From JBQCEE01 sp051960575 (GTDB lineage Bacteria; Actinomycetota; Actinomycetes; Mycobacteriales; Jatrophihabitantaceae), in the NCBI RefSeq assembly GCF_051960575.1, contig NZ_JBQCEE010000143.1, positions 1 to 31,851 on the forward strand: 31,851 nt of DNA, read 5' to 3'. The notes beneath the pieces were generated by a model, which saw only the letters and a list, made by a program, of their open reading frames with translations, was not told where the DNA came from and did not search any database. Shown one piece after another: positions 21,373 to 29,103 of the stretch. Every line of letters begins with the position of its first letter. Position 1 is the stretch's first letter. Position numbers and translations under genes: made by a program.

Positions 21373-22494
21373 ATGACGACCACCCCGCACGACCACCTCC
21401 ACAGCGAGCAGGGCGCCGTCCGGGGCGATCGGACGCACCGCGCCACCGATCCGACGATCAAGGTCGAGGACCTCGCCTGGCTCGAGTTCGAGAAGCCCGA
21501 CCTCGACGCGGCCGAACGGTTCGCCCACGACTTCGGCTTCGTCTCGGCCGCGCACACCGGCGACGCGCTCTACCTGCGCGGAGCCCTCGCCGGCACGCAC
21601 TGCGTCGTCATCCGGCAGGGCCCGCGCTCGCGCTTCCTCGGCCCGGCCTTCCGGGCCGCCGACGTCGGCGACGTGCACCGGCTCGCTCGGGCGACGGACG
21701 CAGCAGTGCGTGAGCTGCAGGCGCCGGGTGGTGGTGTCGGGCTCGACCTCGTCGACCCGTCCGGTGTCCCGGTCAGGGTCGTGGCCGGTGTCGAGACACT
21801 GCCGGACCTACCGCGGCAGCGTCCGCTGGCCATGAACCACGCCGATGCGGTGACGCGGGTGAACGCGACGCAGCGGCCGCCGCGCGAGCCGGCGCGGATC
21901 GAGCGGCTCGGCCACGTCGTGCTCGAGTCGGCGAACTTCGGGCGTGCGCTCGACTGGTACCTGCAGCACCTCGGCCTGATCGTCAGCGACTTCCTGTACT
22001 TCCCCGGGCAGCGCGAACTCGGTCCGACGATGGCCTTCATCCGCTGCGATCTGGGCGCCACGCCGACCGACCATCACACCCTGGCGATGACGCTCGGGCC
22101 GGGCCGGAAGTACATCCACTCGGCGTATCAGGTCGCCGACCTCGACGCGCTCGCCGCGGGCGGCGAGTACCTGAAGCAGCACCGCTACCGGCACTCGTGG
22201 GGGATCGGGCGGCACATCGAGGGCAGCCAGCTCTTCGACTACTGGCGCGACCCGGACGGCTTCCTGGTCGAGCACTTCGCCGACGGCGACCGCTTCGACA
22301 ACACCGTCGAACCCGGCTGGGCGCCGATGGCCGCGAGCGGCCTGTCGCAATGGGGGCCGGTGGTGACCCGCGACTTCCTCGAGGCCAAGCCGTCCGCGCG
22401 GCTGGTCAAACAGTTGGTGTCGGCGCTCGCCGACCGTGACAACGAGTTCACCGCCCGGCGGCTGCTGGGCCTGGTGAAGGTGATCAGCGCATGA
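21373..22494 (+). CDS. Type I extradiol ring-cleaving dioxygenase (VOC superfamily)
   Basis: This 373-residue protein has the two-domain layout of 2,3-dihydroxybiphenyl/catechol 2,3-dioxygenases. In the C-terminal domain the Fe(II) facial triad can be placed: His181 (RLGHVVLES), His249 (KYIHSAYQVADLD) and Glu300 (GFLVEHFADGD). The spacing (68 and 51) is close to BphC. His234/235 in TDHHTLAM matches the catalytic acid-base His. The domain also has the family's YWRDPDGFLVE strand. The N-terminal domain (about 33-140) lacks ligands, as is usual. It should cleave a catechol-type ring meta to the hydroxyls using O2. ATG 21373 has GAAGGGA upstream. It is first in the operon; its stop overlaps the next ATG by 4 bases. 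Confidence 0.9.
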   Translation: MTTTPHDHLHSEQGAVRGDRTHRATDPTIKVEDLAWLEFEKPDLDAAERFAHDFGFVSAAHTGDALYLRGALAGTHCVVIRQGPRSRFLGPAFRAADVGDVHRLARATDAAVRELQAPGGGVGLDLVDPSGVPVRVVAGVETLPDLPRQRPLAMNHADAVTRVNATQRPPREPARIERLGHVVLESANFGRALDWYLQHLGLIVSDFLYFPGQRELGPTMAFIRCDLGATPTDHHTLAMTLGPGRKYIHSAYQVADLDALAAGGEYLKQHRYRHSWGIGRHIEGSQLFDYWRDPDGFLVEHFADGDRFDNTVEPGWAPMAASGLSQWGPVVTRDFLEAKPSARLVKQLVSALADRDNEFTARRLLGLVKVISA

Positions 22495-23432
22495 GCATCG
22501 ACCTGATCCGGCACGTCGACGGCTGGGGCGTCGTCCGCGGCACCGACGTGCTGCCGCTGCCCGGTGTGTACGAGACGACCGCCGAGGTGCTCGATGACGG
22601 CGTGAAGGCGGCCCGGGCCGTGCTCGCCGACCCCGGAGCGCCGAGCGTGCCGCTCGCGTCCGTGACGCCACTGAACCCGCTGCGGGACGCCCGCATCGTC
22701 TGTCAGGGCGCCAATTACCGCTCGCACATGATCGAGTCGGGGATGGACCCCGAGCGGGCCTTCAACATGCTGTTCACCAAGTCGACGGCCTCGCTGTCCG
22801 GACCGTTCGACGACATCGTGCGGCCGGCGCACGTGCGACTGCTCGACTACGAGGTCGAGCTGGGCATCGTGCTCGGCCGCGCGATCACCGGCCCGGTCAC
22901 CGTCACCGCCGAGCAGCTCGCCGACTACGTCGGTGCCTTCGTCGTGGCGAACGACGTGAGCGCGCGCGACGTCCAGCTGCCGCAGGGCCAGTGGTTCAAG
23001 GGCAAGAGCTACCGCACGTTCTGCCCGGTCGGGCCGTACCTCTGCGTGCCCGAACCACACGAGGTGGCCCGCTGGGCCGACCTGCGGCTGACCCTGTCGG
23101 TGAACGGCGAGCCGCGGCAGGACGCCCTCGCGGGCGACATGGTGTTCCGGCCGGCCGAGACGCTCACCGAGTGCTCGCAGCTCGAGACGTTCGCGATCGG
23201 CGACCTGCTGCTCACCGGCACGCCCGGCGGCGTCGCGCTGCAGCCGCCGAAGCCCTTGGCCCAGCGGCTCGCCGCGCTGCTGCCGGAGGCGAAGAAGTGG
23301 GAGCTCTTCGTGCAGGCCCAGTCGCGCAGCAGGACGTACCTGCAGCCGGGCGACACGATCGAGGCGTCCATCCGCACCGACGACGGCGCGCTCGACCTCG
23401 GCACCCAGCGCACGACCGTGCGCGGCGCGTGA
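22491..23432 (+). CDS. Fumarylacetoacetate hydrolase (FAH)-family protein
   Basis: This 313-residue protein has an N-terminal cap (1-~65) and a FAH catalytic fold. Metal ligands are Glu121 and Glu123 in LDYEVELGIVLG and Asp155 in VANDVSARD, with KGKSYRTFCPVGPY and LLLTGTPGGVALQPP as family signatures. FAH members hydrolyse C-C bonds in acylpyruvates, or hydrate/decarboxylate ring-cleavage products. Here it should process the dioxygenase product in place of the alpha/beta-hydrolase (MhpC type). ATG 22491 overlaps the dioxygenase stop (ATGA) and its TGA overlaps the next ATG by 1 base, so translation is coupled. It acts in the cytosol. Confidence 0.9.
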   Translation: MSIDLIRHVDGWGVVRGTDVLPLPGVYETTAEVLDDGVKAARAVLADPGAPSVPLASVTPLNPLRDARIVCQGANYRSHMIESGMDPERAFNMLFTKSTASLSGPFDDIVRPAHVRLLDYEVELGIVLGRAITGPVTVTAEQLADYVGAFVVANDVSARDVQLPQGQWFKGKSYRTFCPVGPYLCVPEPHEVARWADLRLTLSVNGEPRQDALAGDMVFRPAETLTECSQLETFAIGDLLLTGTPGGVALQPPKPLAQRLAALLPEAKKWELFVQAQSRSRTYLQPGDTIEASIRTDDGALDLGTQRTTVRGA

Positions 23433-25009
23433 TGGAGCACGTGCCGGTCGTCGTGGTCGGTGCCGGGCCGACCGGCGCGACCGCGGCGATCATGCTGGGA
23501 CGGGCGGGTGTCCGCACGCTGCTGCTCGACCGGTGGCCCGAGGTCTATCCGCTGCCGCGCGCGGTGCACTTCGACGCCGAGGTGTTCCGCGTCCTCGCCC
23601 GGATGGGGCTCGAGGACGAGGTGCGGGCGATCTCGCGCCCGGCGCCCGGCATGCGGCTGACCGACGCGAACCAGCGCGTGCTGGCCGAGCTGCATCGCGA
23701 CGGCAGGCAGCTGCACGGGCACCCCGACGCCAACATGTTCGACCAGCCCGAGCTCGAGCGGGTGCTGCGACGGGCGATCGACGCGGACGAGCGGATCGCC
23801 TTCCGCGGCGGCGTCGAGGTCGTCGACATCGCCGAGGTCGAGGGCGGGCCCGCGCCGGTGCGCGTCCGCTACCGGCGGCTGGTCACCGGCGACGAGGACG
23901 AGGTGTGGGCCGACGCGGTGCTCGGCTGCGACGGCGCGAACAGCCGCACCCGCGACCTGATCGGCGCCCGCATGGAGGACCTCGGCTTCGAGCAGCAGTG
24001 GCTCGTGGTGGACGCGGTCGCGCATGTGCCGCTCGACGGCTACGACGGGGTGCAGCAGGTCTGCGACAACGAACGCGCGGCCACCTTCATGCCGGTCACG
24101 GCCGGCCGCTACCGCTGGGAGTTCCGGCTGCGCGACGGCGAGCGGCCCGACGACGTCGACCAAGCCCGGATGCTCGAGCTGACCCGGCCGTGGCTCGGGG
24201 GCGTCGATCCCGACACCATCACCTTCCTGCGGCAGGCCTGCTACACCTTCCGCGGCGCCGTCGCCGACCGTTGGCGCAGCGGCCGGGTGTTCCTGCTCGG
24301 TGACGCCGCCCACCAGACGCCGCCGTTCATCGGCCAGGGCATGTGTGCGGGCATCCGCGACGCGGCGAACCTGGTCTGGAAGCTCGCGCTCGTGCTGCGC
24401 GGCGCCGCCGACGACCGCCTGCTCGACAGCTACGAGGCCGAGCGGAGCCCGCATGCGCGCCGCGTCGTCCGGCTGGCGATCGGGGTCGGCGCCGCCATGA
24501 CCGGCGGGCCGGCGCGGCTCACCCGTCCGCGCAACGCCGTCATCCGGGGTGTCAGCCGGTTGCTCGGGCCGGAGGACCGGCTCGTCAGCACGCTCTGGCC
24601 CACCTTCGCGGCCGGCCCGCTGGTGCACGACGGCGGACGCCGGGGCAGACGCACCGGCGACGTCTTCGGGCAGCCGACCATCGGCGGGGTGCCGCTCGAT
24701 CGGCTCGTCGGCGACGGCTGGGTGATCGTCCACCGCGGCGCCGACCGGCTGCGCGCCTTCGACCCGCAGACCCGAGCGTGGTTCGACGCGCTCGTCACCA
24801 CGGAGGTGCGGCTCGGCGCCACGGACACCGATGCGCACGCCCTGCTCGACCACCTGCGCGCCGATGCGGTGCTGCTGCGTCCCGATCGCATCGTCGCGTG
24901 TGCCGGGGAGAGCGTCGACCTGCGCGCCTGGCGGCGACGCCTGCTCGACGCCGGGATCGCGCCGGCGCGCGTGCTTGCCCCCGAACGCGACTCAACGGCT
25001 GTTGTGTAG
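23432..25009 (+). CDS. FAD-dependent aromatic monooxygenase (MhpA/PHBH-like)
   Basis: This 525-residue protein is a class A flavoprotein hydroxylase. GAGPTG (10-15) is the FAD ADP-binding motif, GCDGANSRTR (165-174) the DG motif, and LLGDAAHQTPPFIGQGMCAG (288-307) the GD motif. This is close to 3-(3-hydroxyphenyl)propionate hydroxylase MhpA and to flavonoid hydroxylases of the same group. A thioredoxin-like C-terminal domain (about 410-525) is present, as in larger members. It should hydroxylate a phenol to the catechol used by the dioxygenase, consuming NAD(P)H and O2. ATG 23432 overlaps the FAH stop. The 3' end overlaps the convergent alcohol dehydrogenase gene by 18 bases. Confidence 0.9.
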   Translation: MEHVPVVVVGAGPTGATAAIMLGRAGVRTLLLDRWPEVYPLPRAVHFDAEVFRVLARMGLEDEVRAISRPAPGMRLTDANQRVLAELHRDGRQLHGHPDANMFDQPELERVLRRAIDADERIAFRGGVEVVDIAEVEGGPAPVRVRYRRLVTGDEDEVWADAVLGCDGANSRTRDLIGARMEDLGFEQQWLVVDAVAHVPLDGYDGVQQVCDNERAATFMPVTAGRYRWEFRLRDGERPDDVDQARMLELTRPWLGGVDPDTITFLRQACYTFRGAVADRWRSGRVFLLGDAAHQTPPFIGQGMCAGIRDAANLVWKLALVLRGAADDRLLDSYEAERSPHARRVVRLAIGVGAAMTGGPARLTRPRNAVIRGVSRLLGPEDRLVSTLWPTFAAGPLVHDGGRRGRRTGDVFGQPTIGGVPLDRLVGDGWVIVHRGADRLRAFDPQTRAWFDALVTTEVRLGATDTDAHALLDHLRADAVLLRPDRIVACAGESVDLRAWRRRLLDAGIAPARVLAPERDSTAVV

Positions 25010-26038
25010 CACCACCTTGATCGCGCCGGTGTCCGCCGCCGACTCGAAGGTCGTGTAGGCGTCCATCATCTGGCCGAGGTCGAAGTGGTGCGTGACGAAC
25101 CGGTGCGCAGGGAGCTGCCCGCTCGCCACCAGCCTGAGCAGGCGCGGCGTCGACCAGGTGTCGACCAGGCCGGTGGTGATGGTGACGTTGCGATCCCACA
25201 GGTCCTCGAGATGCAGCGCCGCCGGGACCCCGTGCACGCCGATGTTCGCGACGTGTCCGCCCCGGCGCACGAGCGACGTGCAGAGCTCGAAGGTCTCGGG
25301 GACGCCCACGGCCTCGATCACCACGTCGGCCCCGAGCCCCTCGGTCAGTGCCCGCACCTCGGCCACCGCGTCGTGGGTGGCCGGATTGATGGTGATGTCG
25401 GCGCCGAACTGCTTGGCGGCCTCGAGGCGTGACTCGGCGAGATCGATCGCGATGACGTGGCCCGGGCTGAACAGCTTGCACCCGAGGATCGCCGACAGGC
25501 CGATGGGCCCCGTGCCGACGACCGCGACCGTGTCGCCCGGCCCGACGCGTCCGTTGATCGCCCCGACCTCGTAGGACGTCGGCAGGATGTCGGCCAGCAT
25601 CACCGCCGCCTCGTCGTCGACCGACGCCGGCAGCAGGTACAGCGAGGTGTCGGCGAACGGCACCCGCACCTGCTCGGCCTGGGTGCCGTCGATGAGATGG
25701 CCGAGGATCCAGCCGCCCCCGCCGAGGCACTGGCCGTACATGCCCTCGCGGCAGAACCGGCAGCGCCCGCAGGCCGTGACGCACGAGACCAGCACGCGAT
25801 CGCCCGGCCGCACCGTCGTGACGGCGGCGCCGACGGCCCGCACGGTACCCACTGCCTCGTGCCCGAGCACGCGGCCGTCGGTCACCGCCGCGACGTCGCC
25901 CTTGAGGATGTGCAGGTCGGTGCCGCAGATGGTCACCGTGTCGATGTCGACGATCGCATCGGTCGCGTCGACGAGCTGCGGGTCGGGTCGCTCCTCCCAC
26001 GACCGGCGGCCGGGACCGTGGTAGACGAGTGCCTTCAT
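24992..26038 (-). CDS. Zinc-dependent alcohol dehydrogenase (MDR family)
   Basis: This 348-residue protein is a medium-chain dehydrogenase with complete zinc sites: catalytic Cys38 (TICGTDLH), His60 and Glu61 (GHEAVG); structural C90, C93, C96 and C104 (ACGRCRFCREGMYGQC). The NAD(P) motif is VVGTGPIGLSA (about 164-174). GGGWILGHLIDGTQAEQVRVPFADTSL (about 106-132) is typical of the class III-like/threonine-dehydrogenase-type ADHs often annotated as Zn-dependent ADH or glutathione-independent formaldehyde dehydrogenase-like. The start is at ATG 26038 (AGGGGGAC upstream); the earlier frame start at 26068 has none. It is convergent with, and overlapping, the monooxygenase gene. It is not in that operon, but could oxidise related alcohols. 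Confidence 0.92.
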   Translation of the reverse strand: MKALVYHGPGRRSWEERPDPQLVDATDAIVDIDTVTICGTDLHILKGDVAAVTDGRVLGHEAVGTVRAVGAAVTTVRPGDRVLVSCVTACGRCRFCREGMYGQCLGGGGWILGHLIDGTQAEQVRVPFADTSLYLLPASVDDEAAVMLADILPTSYEVGAINGRVGPGDTVAVVGTGPIGLSAILGCKLFSPGHVIAIDLAESRLEAAKQFGADITINPATHDAVAEVRALTEGLGADVVIEAVGVPETFELCTSLVRRGGHVANIGVHGVPAALHLEDLWDRNVTITTGLVDTWSTPRLLRLVASGQLPAHRFVTHHFDLGQMMDAYTTFESAADTGAIKVVLHNSR

Positions 26039-26067
26039 GGCGTCCCCCTGGGGCGTGTGCGTCCGCA

Positions 26068-26094
26068 TGGACGGGTCGGACGGTGACCCGTCCA
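26068..26094. promoter_or_regulatory. Perfect inverted repeat upstream of adh
   Basis: TGGACGGGTC-GGACGGT-GACCCGTCCA has perfect 10-bp arms and a 7-base centre, 30-56 bp upstream of the adh ATG. It could be an operator of an unidentified regulator or a hairpin in the adh leader. Confidence 0.45.
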
Positions 26095-26268
26095 GGGAAA
26101 TCGCTCCGGCGGCGTCTGCGCAGGGTCGTTCGGCACGCCTCGGTCCGGATCCGTGGGGCTCGGGCGCCCAGGGAATCGCACAAGACTTCGGAATGACGTC
26201 GATGTGATTCGGCGTGTCGTGTTGACATCGGGCGCGACGGACTTGCGTTTCTCCTGTGACTCGTGTGA

Positions 26269-26334
26269 CGGTTGGGGCAGTTGGGCCGTCTCGGAGCGGT
26301 GCGGAAGACGCTCCGGACGGCCCGTCGCCGACCG
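26269..26334 (+). promoter_or_regulatory. Structured 5' leader of the Rpf-like gene
   Basis: The inner stem pairs GGGCCGTC(T)CGGAGCG (26283-26298) with CGCTCCGGACGGCCC (26309-26323), 15 bp with one bulged T and a 10-base loop. The outer stem pairs CGGTTGG (26269-26275) with CCGACCG (26328-26334) with one G-U. The outer stem ends at the first base of the GAGAGGA ribosome binding site. It is not recognised as a known riboswitch class. Confidence 0.5.
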
Positions 26335-26349
26335 AGAGGACGTCTCACC

Positions 26350-27432
26350 GTGCGTCACGGACTGCCCGTGCGAACCGACCGCGCCGAACGATTCTTCGGC
26401 GAGTGGTCGCCCGCGGACGGCACGTCGTTCTGGTCCGACATCCGGAACCGGAAGCGCGTGGCGGCGGGCGTCGGGCTGCTGGCCACCAGCGCGGTCGTCA
26501 CGACGCTCATCGCGACCACCGGCATCGCGAGCGCCGACCCGTCGGCGAACGACTGGTACCGGCTGCGCATGTGCGAGTCGAGCAACAACTACGCGATCGA
26601 CACCGGCAACGCGCACTACGGCGCCTACCAGTTCGACCTCGCGACGTGGCGCAGCGTCGGCGGCACCGGCAACCCCGCCCACGCGTCCAAGGCCGAGCAG
26701 GACGCCCGCGCGCTCATCCTCTACCGCGAGCGCGGCTGGCAGCCGTGGCAGTGCGCCGGCATCGTCGGCCTGCGCGAGGACGCCGACGCGCGCTCCGGTC
26801 GTATCTCGGACATCCACGTCCCCACCTCGACGCCGACCCCGGCGCCGACCACGAGCAGGCCGCCGACGTCGACACCACCCCCGCGGTCGACGTCGCCCCG
26901 GCCGACCACCACCCCACCGCCGGTCGCGACGCCGCTGCCGCCGCGGCTCACCGCGCCACCGCCGTTCCCGGGCGGCTCGCACTGGTACACCTACGGCGAG
27001 ACGAACGCGAACATCAAGCGGTTCCAGGACGCCATGCACGCGCGCGGGTTCTTCCCGGTCGGTACCGGCGACTACGGCCCGAACACCCTGGCGATGGTGA
27101 AGCGGCTGCAGCAGGCCAACGGCCTGGTGCCGAACGGCTACATCGGCCCCAACACGTGGCGCCTGGCCTGGATCGGCGAGTACGGCACCCACGTCACGGC
27201 GGTGCCCGCCTTCCCGGGCGGCTCGCACTGGTACACCTACGGCGAGACCGACGCGAACATCAAGCGGTTCCAGGACGCCATGCACGCCCGCGGGTTCTTC
27301 CCGGTCGGCACCGGCGAGTACGGCCCGAACACCCTGCGGATGGTGAAGCGGCTGCAGCGGCTCAACGGCCTGGTGCCGAACGGCTTCATCGGCCCGAACA
27401 CCTGGCGCCTGGCCTGGATCGGCAGGTACTGA
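26350..27432 (+). CDS. Resuscitation-promoting-factor-like transglycosylase with two PG-binding repeats
   Basis: This 360-residue secreted wall enzyme (GTG 26350; GAGAGGA 9 bases upstream) has a 35-residue basic N-terminus and a signal/anchor helix (about 36-60, ending GIASADP). The Rpf domain (~67-137) is NDWYRLRMCESSNNYAID, with catalytic Glu76, HYGAYQFDLATW, and GWQPWQCAG; Cys75 and Cys135 would form the disulfide. A Pro/Thr linker spans ~158-204. Two ~73-residue peptidoglycan-binding-like repeats follow (206-279 and 288-360), each with GGSHWYTYGET, GFFPVGTG and GLVPNG(Y/F)IGPNTWRLAW. Rpf enzymes cut peptidoglycan and wake dormant actinobacterial cells. The two nearly identical C-terminal repeats are unusual. 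Confidence 0.88.
   Translation: MRHGLPVRTDRAERFFGEWSPADGTSFWSDIRNRKRVAAGVGLLATSAVVTTLIATTGIASADPSANDWYRLRMCESSNNYAIDTGNAHYGAYQFDLATWRSVGGTGNPAHASKAEQDARALILYRERGWQPWQCAGIVGLREDADARSGRISDIHVPTSTPTPAPTTSRPPTSTPPPRSTSPRPTTTPPPVATPLPPRLTAPPPFPGGSHWYTYGETNANIKRFQDAMHARGFFPVGTGDYGPNTLAMVKRLQQANGLVPNGYIGPNTWRLAWIGEYGTHVTAVPAFPGGSHWYTYGETDANIKRFQDAMHARGFFPVGTGEYGPNTLRMVKRLQRLNGLVPNGFIGPNTWRLAWIGRY
26965..27432 (+). repeat. Intragenic 246-bp tandem duplication
   Basis: The sequence starting TTCCCGGGCGGCTCGCACTG at 26965 is repeated from 27211 to the gene end with only scattered differences. The period of 246 bp (82 codons) keeps the frame and duplicates the peptidoglycan-binding module. The close DNA identity points to recent duplication or gene conversion. 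Confidence 0.8.
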
Positions 27433-27454
27433 GCCGCTCGGCGAGGATGGGCGC

Positions 27455-28456
27455 GTGCGCACCATCGACTGGCGGGACGACGGCATCGTCCTGATCGAGC
27501 AGACCCGGCTGCCCGACGAGCTGGTCGAGCTGCGCGTGACGACGGTCGACATGCTGGTCGATGCGATCCGGCGGCTCGCGGTGCGCGGTGCCCCGGCGCT
27601 CGGCGCGGCCGGCGCCCTCGGCGTGTTGCTCGCCGTGCGCCAGGCCGCACGCGAGGGCTGGTCGCACGAGCAGCGTGCGGCGGCGATCACGCGGCTGCGC
27701 GCCGCCCGCCCCACGGCGGTGAACCTCGCCTGGGGCGTCGACCGGGTGGTCGCGTCCCTCGAGGCGTCGGCGGATGTGGAGGCTGCCGCGCTGGCGGTGC
27801 TCGACGAGGACGCCGAAGCGTGCCGGGCGATCGGTGACCGTGGCGCGCAGTGGCTGCTCGGGCAGGTCGGCGCACCCCGGGTGCGCGTGCACACGCACTG
27901 CAACGCCGGCGCGCTGGCCACCGTCGAGTACGGCACCGCGCTCGGCGTCGTGCGCTCGCTCGCCTCGCGGGGACGGCTCGGCACCGTCTACGCGGACGAG
28001 ACCCGGCCGCTGCTGCAGGGCGCGCGGCTCACCGCGTGGGAGCTCGCCGTGCTCGGCGCCGACTACCGCGTGGTGGTCGACGGGGCCGGCGCCGGGGTCA
28101 TCGCGCGCGGCCTGGTCGACGCCGTCGTGGTCGGTGCCGACCGCATCACCGCCAACGGCGACGTGATCAACAAGGTGGGGACGTTCCCGCTGGCCCTCGC
28201 CGCCGCGCGTGCCGGCGTCCCGTTCGTCGTGGCGGCACCCGAGTCGACGGTCGACACCGCCACCGCCGACGGCGCCGCGGTCGAGATCGAGGAGCGCGCC
28301 GACGACGAGGTGCTGACCCATGCCGGACGCCGCACCGCACCGCCGGGCGCCCGCGCGTACAACCCAGCCTTCGACCTGACGCCGGCCGACCTCGTCACGG
28401 CGGTGGTCACCGAGCGCCGTCTCTTGCGTCCGGCGGCGGGGGAGACGTTCGCGTGA
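27455..28456 (+). CDS. mtnA: S-methyl-5-thioribose-1-phosphate isomerase (MtnA / DrdI-like)
   Basis: This 333-residue protein isomerises methylthioribose-1-phosphate (or 5-deoxyribose-1-phosphate) to the ribulose form. Signatures: VRGAPALGAAGALG (43-56), VHTHCNAGALATVEYGTALG (145-164) with catalytic Cys149, YADETRPLLQGARLTAWEL (179-197), and VVVGADRITANGDVINKVGT (224-243) with catalytic Asp229. The Cys-Asp spacing of 80 matches characterised MtnA. The usual D-(N/S)-(M/A)-A segment is VVDGAGAG here (207-214). GTG 27455 lies 22 bases after the Rpf-like gene, with a GAGGAT element 6 bases upstream of the GTG. Its stop overlaps the aldolase start by 4 bases. Confidence 0.92.
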   Translation: MRTIDWRDDGIVLIEQTRLPDELVELRVTTVDMLVDAIRRLAVRGAPALGAAGALGVLLAVRQAAREGWSHEQRAAAITRLRAARPTAVNLAWGVDRVVASLEASADVEAAALAVLDEDAEACRAIGDRGAQWLLGQVGAPRVRVHTHCNAGALATVEYGTALGVVRSLASRGRLGTVYADETRPLLQGARLTAWELAVLGADYRVVVDGAGAGVIARGLVDAVVVGADRITANGDVINKVGTFPLALAAARAGVPFVVAAPESTVDTATADGAAVEIEERADDEVLTHAGRRTAPPGARAYNPAFDLTPADLVTAVVTERRLLRPAAGETFA

Positions 28457-29100
28457 GGGACGAACTGCTGCGTGTGGGGCGCGCGCTCGTCGACGGCGGG
28501 CTCGTCGTCGGCGCCGGGGGCAACCTGACCGCGCGGGTCGCGTCCGACCGGCTGCTCGTCACCCCGACCGGCTGGAACCTCGCCGAGCTCGGCCCGGACG
28601 ACCTGGCCGAGGTCGACCTCGACGGCCGGCACCTCAGCGGCCCGCACGCCGCGACCAGCGAGCTGCCGTTGCACCTCGCCGTGCTGCGCGCGCGTCCGGA
28701 CATCACGTGGGCGGTGCACGCACACCCGCCGATGGCGACGCTGCTCGGCGCCGTCGGCGTCCCGATCCGGCTCATCACGACCGACCACGTGCACTTCGTG
28801 CGCCGCATCGCGCACGTGCCGTTCCTGCACCCGGGGTCGCGCGAGCTGGCCGAGGCCGCGGCGGGCGCGGCGGCGTCCGCGGACGTCATCATGCTGCGTC
28901 ACCACGGCTGCCTCGTGCTCGCCGACGACCCGCGCACGGCCGTCTCGCGCGCGCTGAACCTCGAGGCGGCGGCGGTCGCGACCTTCCACGCCCGGCAGCT
29001 CGGCGACGACACCACGATCTGCCCGCCCGAGTTCGCCGTACACCTCGCCACCGAGGAGGCGCGCGGCCGCCGCTACGGCACCCGCCGCGCCGCCGAGTGA
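28453..29100 (+). CDS. Class II aldolase/adducin-family protein
   Basis: This 215-residue metal-dependent aldolase has GAGGNLTAR (20-28) and LLVTPTGWNLAEL (34-46) as substrate/phosphate loops. Zinc ligands fit Glu70 (TSELPLH), His89 and His91 (VHAHPP) and His151 (LRHHGCL). The family includes L-fuculose-phosphate aldolase, the dehydratase MtnB, and the aldolases of the DHAP shunt (Ald2/DrdA), which cleave 5-deoxy- or 5-methylthioribulose-1-phosphate to DHAP plus an aldehyde. Tight coupling to mtnA (GTGA overlap), with no mtnC or mtnD nearby, favours the DHAP-shunt role; MtnB cannot be excluded. GTG 28453 is the start. Confidence 0.85.
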   Translation: MRDELLRVGRALVDGGLVVGAGGNLTARVASDRLLVTPTGWNLAELGPDDLAEVDLDGRHLSGPHAATSELPLHLAVLRARPDITWAVHAHPPMATLLGAVGVPIRLITTDHVHFVRRIAHVPFLHPGSRELAEAAAGAAASADVIMLRHHGCLVLADDPRTAVSRALNLEAAAVATFHARQLGDDTTICPPEFAVHLATEEARGRRYGTRRAAE

Positions 29101-29103
29101 CCG

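Larger units (their letters stand above)
26039..26349. other. 311-bp divergent intergenic region (adh / rpf-like)
   Basis: There is no gene. It contains a perfect 10-bp inverted repeat near the adh start (26068-26094), a TTGACA (26222-26227) that may be the -35 of the Rpf-like gene, and a folded leader (26269-26334) running up to that gene's ribosome binding site (GAGAGGA, 26334-26340). Confidence 0.6.

Noticed and set aside
26100..26350. ydaO-type c-di-AMP riboswitch upstream of the Rpf-like gene
   Set aside because: I could not find the conserved ydaO core sequences, and the likely leader (about 95 bases) is too short; only a plain nested stem is visible.
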